Part shown: positions 1 to 5,030 of the stretch, one piece after another
Numbering within the stretch: position 1 is the first letter of the stretch
Layout of the letters: each line of letters begins with the position of its first letter
Source: Acidobacteriota bacterium
GTDB taxonomy: Bacteria; Acidobacteriota; Terriglobia; Bryobacterales; Bryobacteraceae
Direction of reading: 5' to 3'
Assembly: GCA_023380575.1 (NCBI GenBank)
Contig: JAMCRM010000384.1
Span: 1-5,362 of the forward strand
DNA length: 5,362 bases
The notes under the pieces: generated by a model
Seen by the model: only the letters and a program-made list of their open reading frames with translations
The model's database searches: none
What the model was told of the DNA's origin: nothing
Position numbers and translations under genes: made by a program

Positions 1-225
1 ATCCGCAACCATGCGCTTGGCAAAGTTCTTCACCTCCGAGTTGCACGCCTTTTTTTCGGCCAGTTGTCCCAGCACCACTTCCGCCATGTTCCCTTCCCAG
101 GCGTGGGTTGCGAATTCGGACGCCTTCAGTTCTTTTTGCGCGGCGGGATTGGGCAACGGAGCCTGCGGCCGTGCCGGCGCTACCACTGTCAGCATTGCGA
201 TCAGGAAACTTGTCGATTTCAGCAT
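1..225 (-). CDS. Secreted DUF4142 protein, N-terminal part (3' end outside window)
   Basis: Seventy-five codons are visible before the left edge cuts the gene. The product begins with a short signal peptide (MLKSTSFLIAMLTVVAPA, probable cleavage around residue 18-22). It continues into the start of a helical DUF4142 domain, recognisable by the pattern A-x-E-F-A ... G-N-M-A-E-V-x-L-G-x-L-A-E-K-K ... E-V-K-N-F-A-K-R-M-V-A-D at about residues 37-75. DUF4142 proteins are ferritin-like helical bundles exported to the periplasm; their biochemical role is not established. The ATG at 225 is preferred because AGGA lies 8 nt upstream. An in-frame ATG at 240 is the alternative, only 4 nt after the ctaB stop, and would add MRTNH. 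The gene follows ctaB by 19 bp, so it is probably co-transcribed with the oxidase operon. The family call is fairly firm although only the domain's first part is seen. Confidence 0.82.
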   Translation of the reverse strand, partial: MLKSTSFLIAMLTVVAPARPQAPLPNPAAQKELKASEFATHAWEGNMAEVVLGQLAEKKACNSEVKNFAKRMVAD

Positions 226-244
226 ATGGTTCGTCCTCATCCGT

Positions 245-1129
245 TCAGGAACCCAGGCGCGTGCGGTCGAGCAGGATCAACGCGTATAGAGCGGGGAGAT
301 AGACAATGGAAGCCATCAGCACTCCGCGCGCGCGCCGAGGGGAAGGTTTGAGCGCAACTTTCAGACCCGAATGCAGGAAGAGTATCCCCAGTGTCAGTGC
401 CCCTGCCGCATAGATCGGGCCAGCCATGCCGGCCAGCTTCGGCAGCAGGCTCACGGGAATGAGCGCGAGCCCGTAGAGCACAATCTGGCGCGCCGTCGAG
501 CGCCCGTCCGGCTCGACAACGGGCAGCATATGAATCCCCGCGCGCGCGTAGTCCTCGCGATACATCCAGGCTATGGAATAGAAGTGCGGGAACTGCCAGA
601 GGAACAGGATCGCAAACAGGATCCACGCTTCGGGATTCAGGCTGCCGTGTGCAGCCGCGTAACCAATCATCGGCGGCATGGCCCCGGGCAAGGCGCCGAT
701 CGTAGTGCAGAGCCAGGAACGGCGTTTGAGCGGTGTATAGAAAAAGAGATAGCTCGCCAGCGTGAACAGACCGAGGAAAGCCGATAGCATGTTCACCGCC
801 AACGCCAGTTCGGCGAAGCCCGCCACCGAGATTGCCGCTCCGAACAGCAGCGCACCATTGGCCGGCACGCGCCCGGAGGGGATGGGCCGTCCGGCCGTGC
901 GCCTCATTTTTCCATCCCCCTCGCGCTCCCACCACTGGTTCAACGCGGCGGTTCCGGATGCCAGCAAGCCCGTACCCAGCATGGTGTGGAAGCACGCCCA
1001 CAGCCGCCAAGGCTCGAGCATGCCGCGCCAGCCCACGTCCGCCGGCAGTCCGAAGTAAAATCCCACGGCCGCGCTCATGAGAATCAGCCAGGTAATTCGC
1101 GGTTTGGTCAACTCGATATATGCTCTCAT
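245..1129 (-). CDS. ctaB: Protoheme IX farnesyltransferase (haem O synthase)
   Basis: Integral membrane prenyltransferase of the UbiA superfamily. It transfers a farnesyl group from farnesyl diphosphate to protohaem IX, giving haem O for the oxidase. The 294-residue length matches the family. It opens with Y-I-E-L-T-K-P-R-I-T (4-13), the usual CtaB start. The first prenyl-diphosphate/Mg motif is N64-x3-E68-x3-D72 followed by K-M-R-R-T-A-G-R-P (74-82). A Y-T-P-L-K-R-R motif is at 131-137, P-G-A-M-P-P-M-I-G at 148-156, and L-W-Q-F-P-H-F at 177-183, with D-Y-A-R-A-G-x-x-M-L-P-V-V at 193-205. Hydrophobic segments fill the rest. The start at 1129 lies 13 bp after the upstream stop; a start at 1189 would overlap the upstream gene by 47 bp and add a charged, unrelated N-terminus. 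There is no clear Shine-Dalgarno, so translational coupling is likely. No ctaA is seen nearby, so whether haem O is converted to haem A cannot be told here. Confidence 0.96.
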   Translation of the reverse strand: MRAYIELTKPRITWLILMSAAVGFYFGLPADVGWRGMLEPWRLWACFHTMLGTGLLASGTAALNQWWEREGDGKMRRTAGRPIPSGRVPANGALLFGAAISVAGFAELALAVNMLSAFLGLFTLASYLFFYTPLKRRSWLCTTIGALPGAMPPMIGYAAAHGSLNPEAWILFAILFLWQFPHFYSIAWMYREDYARAGIHMLPVVEPDGRSTARQIVLYGLALIPVSLLPKLAGMAGPIYAAGALTLGILFLHSGLKVALKPSPRRARGVLMASIVYLPALYALILLDRTRLGS

Positions 1130-1142
1130 GGCGCGGCACCGG

Positions 1143-1922
1143 CTAATGCGGCTTCTTCGATGTTTGGATCCTCTTCTGGCGTGTCTCACGCGTGGCAGTC
1201 ATGGGCATGCCCGAGACCGATTCGTTACCGATGAATTTTCCGTTCCGCCAGGTGTTGAAACACATCGGCTGCGCATACAAGCTGGGGCCATCGACCGAGT
1301 TGAACAGAATGTCGTCCGCCGCGGGTCCGCCCGGAGGGTTCATGCCGGCTTCGGCACGCACACGCTTCGCGATTTCGTGGTCCGCGCAGGAGGTGTCGCC
1401 GCTGACGCCTAGCGCTCCGATCACCTTACCGTTCATATACAGAGGCACGCCGCCGCCGTATGCGATGGCTCCGCCCTCGATCTGGCCATTGGCCACCGAG
1501 TTTCCGAGGTACGCCTGGTTGAAGGGAGAGGCGAACGCCGTGCCGTATAGAGAGTGACCGGGCTGCGTCAGGGTATAGAGCCGGGTTGTGGACATGGGCA
1601 TCGAGTTCAGGCTGAACGCATTGGCCGTGAACGCCTTCGATTTCGCGATCGCTTCGCTGCCGGGCCAGACGTCAGTCGGATTGGCCGTAGAGGTCACAAG
1701 CGTGCAGAGTTGGCCCTTGCGGTTTACGATGGCGCCCCACTCGCGTTTGCCGTGGAACAGCCCTCCGGCATCTCCGCCCAGGTTGGGAGCCTTGTTCAAA
1801 AAATCGCGAAGCTGGCCGGCGCTGGGAAGGCCGACACAGGCGGGGTTGGAATTATCGGCGGCCATCACCGGCGCCAGGGTCATCGCTATTGCGGTTAAAA
1901 ATAACATCAGTGGCTTCATCAT
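1143..1922 (-). CDS. Exported GlcG/HbpS-family (haem-degrading fold) protein
   Basis: A 259-residue protein with a clear signal peptide (hydrophobic residues 5-18, likely cleavage after V-M-A at 19-21), so periplasmic or secreted. The mature part carries a GlcG/HbpS-type domain: a helix at about 34-44, a strand with W-G-A-I-V-N-R-K-G-Q (62-71), the S-x-A-I-A-K-S-K-A-F-T-A-N-A-F helix (89-103), and the family's G-G-G-V-P-L-Y-x-N-G-K-V-I-G-A-L-G-V-S-G-D hairpin (156-176) before a closing helix. Family members bind haem or iron (Streptomyces HbpS) or have unknown roles (GlcG). Compared with the usual 130-150 residues it is long, with an insert at about 105-148 and a C-terminal extension (about 195-259, very basic at the end). 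Four cysteines remain in the mature part (29, 73, 179, 221). GAGG sits 6 nt before the ATG at 1922; a second ATG follows at 1919. It starts 13 bp after its cytosolic paralogue, suggesting duplication and export. Haem handling is inferred from family and neighbours. Confidence 0.85.
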   Translation of the reverse strand: MMKPLMLFLTAIAMTLAPVMAADNSNPACVGLPSAGQLRDFLNKAPNLGGDAGGLFHGKREWGAIVNRKGQLCTLVTSTANPTDVWPGSEAIAKSKAFTANAFSLNSMPMSTTRLYTLTQPGHSLYGTAFASPFNQAYLGNSVANGQIEGGAIAYGGGVPLYMNGKVIGALGVSGDTSCADHEIAKRVRAEAGMNPPGGPAADDILFNSVDGPSLYAQPMCFNTWRNGKFIGNESVSGMPMTATRETRQKRIQTSKKPH

Positions 1923-1935
1923 AGATATCCTCACC

Positions 1936-2358
1936 TCACCGGCTCGAAAGCACCGGGCTCTCTTCAAAGGCGATGGCGCCGGCCTCGGCAACTGCCTGGT
2001 CCTGTTTACCCATGCCGCCGCTCACGCCGATAGCGCCCACCACCTTGCCGTCACGCCGCAAGGGAATACCACCGGCAAAGATCATCACACGCCCATTGTT
2101 GGAGGCGTGAATCCCAAAGAACTCTTTTCCCGACTGGCTGTACTCAGCCAGATCTTTCGTCGCGATGTCAAAAGCGCGGGCGGTCCAGGCTTTGTTGATC
2201 GAGATATCGACGCTGCCGATCCAGGCGCCGTCCATGCGTACGTGGGCCTTCAGGTTGCCCCCCTCGTCCACCACCGCGATGTTCATTGGCTGGCCGATCT
2301 CATGCGCTTTGCGTTCGGCTGCCGCAATAATGTGTTTCGCATCTTCTAAAGTGATCAT
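1936..2358 (-). CDS. Cytosolic GlcG/HbpS-family (haem-degrading fold) protein
   Basis: A 140-residue single-domain protein at the normal family length, with no signal peptide. Diagnostic stretches are the N-terminal helix L-E-D-A-K-H-I-I-A-A-A-E-R-K-A (4-18), the strand pair N-I-A-V-V-D-E-G-G-N-L-K-A-H-V-R-M-D-G-A (26-45), the S-I-N-K-A-W-T-A-R-A-F helix (53-63), and F-A-G-G-I-P-L-R-R-D-G-K-V-V-G-A-I-G-V-S-G-G (94-115), followed by the closing helix with D-Q-A-V-A-E-A-G-A. Characterised relatives include Streptomyces HbpS, an octameric haem-binding redox sensor component, and the GlcG protein of the glycolate locus, whose function is unknown. The start at 2358 is fixed by an excellent GGAGG 6 nt upstream; longer in-frame starts would run back into the cytochrome c gene. 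It lies 14 bp after that gene and 13 bp before its exported paralogue. A role in haem or redox handling for oxidase biogenesis is plausible but inferred only from context. Confidence 0.92.
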   Translation of the reverse strand: MITLEDAKHIIAAAERKAHEIGQPMNIAVVDEGGNLKAHVRMDGAWIGSVDISINKAWTARAFDIATKDLAEYSQSGKEFFGIHASNNGRVMIFAGGIPLRRDGKVVGAIGVSGGMGKQDQAVAEAGAIAFEESPVLSSR

Positions 2359-2372
2359 GATTCCCTCCTGCC

Positions 2373-3155
2373 TTATTCTTTGGACGGGTACTTCAAACTC
2401 TCGAGATAGGCGGAAATGTCTTCGGCGTCCGCTCTGGAAAGGCCCAGGTTCGGCATCACGACGTTCGGTACGAAGCGTTGCGGATTCTCGATCCACCTGG
2501 CGCGGTTCTCCATCGTGTTCTGTAGAACTCCAGCGATGTAGACGCGGCTGGCCACGTTCGTCAGAGGCGGCCCCACCATTCCGCGGGCGCTACGGATCTG
2601 GTCGATTGTGTGACAGGTGCCGCAGCCGTACTCGCTGATCAACTGTTTACCCCGCGCGGGGTCGGGCGCGGCCATGAACAAGTACTGTTCCGGTCCGCCT
2701 TTTGCATACGGCTCGGGGACACCTGCCGGGTTCACGGTGCCGCCCGGTCCGAGGACGTTCCCGGCGGGCACGCCAAGTTGCGGCTGAACCACGCCAACGC
2801 CGCCGCCGGTTCCCTGCGTCTGCGGCGTGCCCGGCGTGAGACCCTGCGCTCTTGTGGCTGCCGGACCCGGGCTTGGAAACGTGCCCGGCGCAGCTCCGGG
2901 CGCTGGGGGTGCGCCGGGCGGCTCCGTAGGCGGCGGTTGCTGGGGCGCCGGGCCAGGAGATGGCGCCGTCACCGGATTCGGCACGGTGACCGGCGAGTGA
3001 TGCTTACCGCCCGGCTGCTCGGTAGTGCCGGCCTGCGTCTCTTGTCTTTGTTTTTCCACTGGAGGCTGGTACATCTGTGCCACGAGCACCAGCGCAATAC
3101 TGAAACTTCCGCAGGCGAGCACGGCCATTCCCGGATGTCGAAATCGGTTCCTCAT
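2373..3155 (-). CDS. Membrane-anchored mono-haem cytochrome c with long Pro/Gly linker
   Basis: A 260-residue protein in three parts. Residues 10-28 form one hydrophobic segment after a basic N-terminus, acting as uncleaved anchor or signal. Residues 31-150 are a low-complexity linker rich in Pro, Gly, Thr, Ala and Gln. Residues 160-256 form a class I cytochrome c domain with one haem site, C178-G-T-C181-H182, and a likely sixth ligand M234 in V-V-M-P-N-L-G-L. The ending D-A-E-D-I-S-A-Y-L-E-S-L is the typical last helix. The haem domain should sit outside the membrane on a flexible tether and could pass electrons to the oxidase Cu-A centre, like the cytochrome domain fused to subunit II in caa3 oxidases. 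GGAGG 7 nt upstream fixes the ATG at 3155, whose ATGA overlaps the ctaG stop. Cys15 resembles a lipobox residue but hydrophobic sequence continues past it, so a transmembrane anchor is favoured over a lipoprotein. Confidence 0.93.
   Translation of the reverse strand: MRNRFRHPGMAVLACGSFSIALVLVAQMYQPPVEKQRQETQAGTTEQPGGKHHSPVTVPNPVTAPSPGPAPQQPPPTEPPGAPPAPGAAPGTFPSPGPAATRAQGLTPGTPQTQGTGGGVGVVQPQLGVPAGNVLGPGGTVNPAGVPEPYAKGGPEQYLFMAAPDPARGKQLISEYGCGTCHTIDQIRSARGMVGPPLTNVASRVYIAGVLQNTMENRARWIENPQRFVPNVVMPNLGLSRADAEDISAYLESLKYPSKE
2706..3065 (-). other. Pro/Gly-rich linker-coding low-complexity segment
   Basis: This 360-nt stretch encodes residues 31-150 of the cytochrome c. It is dominated by Pro, Gly, Ala, Thr and Gln codons, has no recognisable domain, and separates the membrane anchor from the haem domain by about 120 residues. 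Its Pro-rich half lies nearer the anchor (about 59-98) and the Gly/Gln/Val-rich half nearer the haem domain (about 103-145). Long open frames on the opposite strand here are by-products of this GC-rich composition. Confidence 0.8.
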
Positions 3156-4075
3156 TTCAAATCCTCCGCCCAGGCCTTTCGAAAGCCTAGGGCTGATTTC
3201 TCTCCCTGGCGCAGCCAGGCGGCAAACATGAACAGCGCGGCGACCATGTAGACCGTGCCGGGCGGAACCCACATGATGAGACCGGCGAGGACCTGATCCT
3301 GCATGGGCGTGAGGCCCCATGGAAGCGTTGTGGTGGCGTATGCCGGGTAGAACAGGCCCGGCGAGAACGTAAACAGCGCCGCGAGAACGCCCATGTGGAG
3401 GGTCGTGAGGAACAGGTAAAGCACTCCGGCTCCGTAATTGCTGCGCCCTTCGTGGCTACGCAAAATCGACCACCAGAACAACAGCGAGGTCCCAAGAAAA
3501 CTGATGTGCTGGAGCGAGTGCACCCATTCGTTTTCGAGTGTCGCTTCATAGAGCGGCGGAGCGTGCCAGAGCCAAAGCGCCGCGCCCTGCACTAGAAACG
3601 CGGCGCCGGGCGAGGAAAGCTTCCTCCAACTCGCACGAACCCAACCCGTTTTGAACCACGCGCCCGTGCTCCTGCGCCAGGCCGGAGGCAGCGCCCAGAC
3701 AAAGGGGACTATGGGCCTGCCCAGCACCAACAGCGGCGCCACCACCACCATGAGCCGTTCGTGCTGCACCATGTGCGCGGAAAAGAGCACCTCGCCCAGC
3801 GGATGCAGCGGGGAGCACAGCGCCAAGAACAGCGTTCCCCATCCGGCCCAGAAACAGGCAGCCTCCCAGGTGCGGATTCCGTGCCGGTGCGAAGCTCCGC
3901 GCCAATACAGCCAAGCGCTCAACGCCAGCGGAATCACCACACCAGGATCCCACTCCCAGGCCGCCCACAGGTCGTGCGGCCGGAGCGGCTCGCCTTCATG
4001 GGCCAGCAGGGCGGGTGCCGTGAGCAACAACAGTCCCAGTAAGCGCCACGGTCGCGCGCGGCTCACGGGTGACAT
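3152..4075 (-). CDS. ctaG: Cytochrome c oxidase assembly protein, caa3-type CtaG family
   Basis: A 307-residue polytopic membrane protein of the Caa3_CtaG family, required in Bacillus for active caa3 oxidase, probably for formation of the copper centre. It is unrelated to the Cox11-type CtaG of Proteobacteria. Visible signatures are a first hydrophobic segment or signal (11-25), C-S-P-L-H-P-L (87-93), S-A-H-M-V-Q-H (99-105) followed by P-L-L-V-L-G-R-P, W-L-W-H-A-P-P-L-Y (168-176), and H-S-L-Q-H-I-S-F-L (186-194). The closing Q-D-Q-x-L-A-G-L-I-M-W-V-P-P-G is at 259-273. About seven membrane segments can be drawn. H101, H105, H171, H186 and H190 are candidate metal ligands, an inference. ATG 4075 is chosen; it overlaps the preceding gene by 13 bp, while a GTG at 4090 would overlap by 28 bp and lacks a ribosome binding site. 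The 3' end overlaps the cytochrome c start by 4 bp. Confidence 0.93.
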   Translation of the reverse strand: MSPVSRARPWRLLGLLLLTAPALLAHEGEPLRPHDLWAAWEWDPGVVIPLALSAWLYWRGASHRHGIRTWEAACFWAGWGTLFLALCSPLHPLGEVLFSAHMVQHERLMVVVAPLLVLGRPIVPFVWALPPAWRRSTGAWFKTGWVRASWRKLSSPGAAFLVQGAALWLWHAPPLYEATLENEWVHSLQHISFLGTSLLFWWSILRSHEGRSNYGAGVLYLFLTTLHMGVLAALFTFSPGLFYPAYATTTLPWGLTPMQDQVLAGLIMWVPPGTVYMVAALFMFAAWLRQGEKSALGFRKAWAEDLK

Positions 4076-4338
4076 GCGTCCATGATCCACGTGGGCACTG
4101 CCATTGCCAGGATGCCGATGAAGAACAGGCCGCTGAACATCATGCCGACGAACGCGATAAACCGGCTGCGGCCAATGGGACCGCCCAGCTCAAAAGTTTG
4201 TTCCGCACCCGCCGATTTCCAGTTGCGCCACGACGTCCACGTACCCAGCGCCGCCACGATGAGCGCGCCCGCGGTGAGCAGGTACACCGGAAGCATGCCC
4301 GCCGCGTTGCAGGCCCAGTTCACGAAAATGTAATTCAC
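4063..4338 (-). CDS. Small membrane protein of the cox/ctaG cluster, apparently N-terminally truncated
   Basis: Ninety-one residues from a GTG, with two complete hydrophobic segments (about 15-35 and 59-83) and the tail of a third at residues 1-8. Conserved-looking points are W8-A-C, a W-x-x-W-R-N-W run after the first full segment, R-S-R-F at 57-60, and an ending V-P-x-x-I-M-D-A-C. This resembles small uncharacterised membrane proteins often found beside ctaG, which I recall as somewhat longer with a complete first membrane helix; I know no function or symbol. The reading frame is open back only to a TAA at 4354-4356, and no Shine-Dalgarno precedes the GTG at 4338. A strong ribosome binding site and ATG lie at 4406 in another frame. 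A deletion or frameshift at the 5' end is therefore suspected. Alternatives are a real short form starting at 4338, or at the ATG at 4296. The 3' end overlaps ctaG. Confidence 0.65.
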   Translation of the reverse strand: MNYIFVNWACNAAGMLPVYLLTAGALIVAALGTWTSWRNWKSAGAEQTFELGGPIGRSRFIAFVGMMFSGLFFIGILAMAVPTWIMDACHP

Positions 4339-4369
4339 CAGTTGATAAGTTGTTTACATCATTTTCGTG
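4321..4369. repeat. 10-bp perfect inverted repeat around an AT-rich loop
   Basis: CACGAAAATG at 4321-4330 is the exact reverse complement of CATTTTCGTG at 4360-4369. An alternative fold keeps 9 of these pairs, bulges 4358-4360, and adds 4 more pairs (4330-4333 with 4354-4357). The 35 bases 4331-4365 contain only 9 G/C, in a window that is otherwise GC-rich. In the minus-strand transcript the GTG at 4338 would lie in the loop. There is no U-tract, so it does not look like an intrinsic terminator. It may be a regulatory hairpin, a protein site, or the scar of a template-switch mutation. Confidence 0.6.
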
Positions 4370-4406
4370 CCGGACTCGTGAAATACTCCACTGCGTCGTG
4401 TCTCAT
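4359..4406 (-). other. 15-codon mini-ORF with strong RBS, possible old N-terminus of the next gene
   Basis: Directly after the subunit III stop comes AGAGGGAATC and an ATG at 4406, a ribosome binding site very like that of the cytosolic GlcG/HbpS gene in this operon. The frame reads MRHDAVEYFTSPARK and then stops at TGA (4359-4361). The downstream small membrane protein is in a different frame (offset 68 nt). The peptide could be the original N-terminus of that protein left after a frame-disrupting deletion, a translated leader that helps re-initiation, or chance. The sequence alone does not decide between these. Confidence 0.4.
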
Positions 4407-4415
4407 GATTCCCTC

Positions 4416-5030
4416 TCAAACCTTATAGAAAACGCGCGCGCCGAAGTAGATCACCAGCCAGAAGAAGATCCAGCCGCCGAAATTGACGGTCCAGAAAACC
4501 TTCAGGGCCTGCAACCCGGCACGCCGCCTGCTGTTGAAGTGGCCGCCCAAAGACCAGACAAATTCGACCAGTCCCCAGATGACAAGCGAAGCCACGCAAA
4601 GGAAAGACCACGCGGTCATCGCCCATTCGATCGACCCATAAGGGGCGCTCGTCCAGCCATAAGGCAGGCCGAAGTAATACTCGATGATCAGCACCATCCA
4701 GCCGATGTTCAGAAGCACGGCCGCCCCAAGCCAGAGCGGCACCCCCCAGCGGCTGTCCCGAGCCGCGGACTTGTTCGCCAGGATCATGCAGGGTTCGGCC
4801 GCGAGCCGGATTCCTGTGCCCACGGTCGGCCAGAACAGCGAGGGCACGTCGAGATAACCCGGGGGCCAGCCGTTCGCGCTCATGTGCAGATAAAAGTAGC
4901 TGGCGATCAGGGCCGCATAGATTGTCGCCACCGAGGCGCTCAGAATCGCAAGCCCCCACCACACGCCGGAGCCGCTCCCCTGTTGGTAGACCGGGAACTC
5001 CGCGGCGTCGTAAGCCGCGTACGTCATCAT
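4416..5030 (-). CDS. ctaE: Cytochrome c oxidase subunit III (short, divergent type)
   Basis: A 204-residue protein with about five membrane segments (roughly 23-48, 66-86, 98-118, 136-160, 178-200). Subunit III packs against subunit I and supports proton uptake and enzyme stability; it binds no metal. Family marks are A-S-Y-F-Y-L (43-48) followed by W-P-P (55-57), the D-x-x-x-L-F-W-P-T helix start (61-69), I-E-Y-Y-F-G ... Y-G-S-I-E-W-A (116-137), and the closing F-W-T-V-N-F-G-G-W-I-F-F-W-L-V-I-Y-F (179-196). This resembles the short subunit III beside the extended-tail subunit I, as in some Alphaproteobacteria. The classical H-G-x-H-V motif is missing; the corresponding helix reads T-A-W-S-F-L-C. 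GGAGG 8 nt upstream fixes the start at 5030, where ATGA overlaps the subunit I stop. The 3' end is followed by 77 bp without a certain gene. Confidence 0.88.
   Translation of the reverse strand: MMTYAAYDAAEFPVYQQGSGSGVWWGLAILSASVATIYAALIASYFYLHMSANGWPPGYLDVPSLFWPTVGTGIRLAAEPCMILANKSAARDSRWGVPLWLGAAVLLNIGWMVLIIEYYFGLPYGWTSAPYGSIEWAMTAWSFLCVASLVIWGLVEFVWSLGGHFNSRRRAGLQALKVFWTVNFGGWIFFWLVIYFGARVFYKV

Noticed and set aside
444..538. CRISPR, tRNA, rRNA or insertion-sequence remnants (checked here and across the window)
   Set aside because: No spaced direct repeats, cloverleaf arms, transposase fragments or target-site duplications were seen; the sequence is accounted for by the operon.
262..1129. 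Glu68 instead of Asp in the first prenyltransferase motif of CtaB as a sign of inactivity
   Set aside because: N-Q-x-W-E-R type motifs with Glu occur in many intact CtaB proteins, and all other motifs are present.
237..1139. Long minus-strand frame (300 codons) overlapping ctaB in another frame
   Set aside because: It lies out of frame within the clear CtaB gene and is rich in Arg, Ala and Gly with no domain pattern; a GC-rich shadow frame.
1588..2349. 253-codon plus-strand frame across both GlcG/HbpS genes
   Set aside because: It is antisense to two well-supported genes with good ribosome binding sites, and its product matches no family I recognise.
3111..3113. Possible lipobox cysteine (Cys15) in the cytochrome c
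   Set aside because: The hydrophobic segment continues well past the cysteine and position -2 is Leu, so a membrane anchor fits better than a lipoprotein signal.
2610..3251. Plus-strand frame opposite the cytochrome c linker
   Set aside because: Arg-rich translation is the expected antisense of Pro/Gly/Ala codons; no domain and no ribosome binding site support.
4331..4415. Internal promoter or terminator in the subunit III/small gene gap
   Set aside because: No -35/-10 pair with proper spacing was found on the minus strand, and the inverted repeat lacks a following U-tract.
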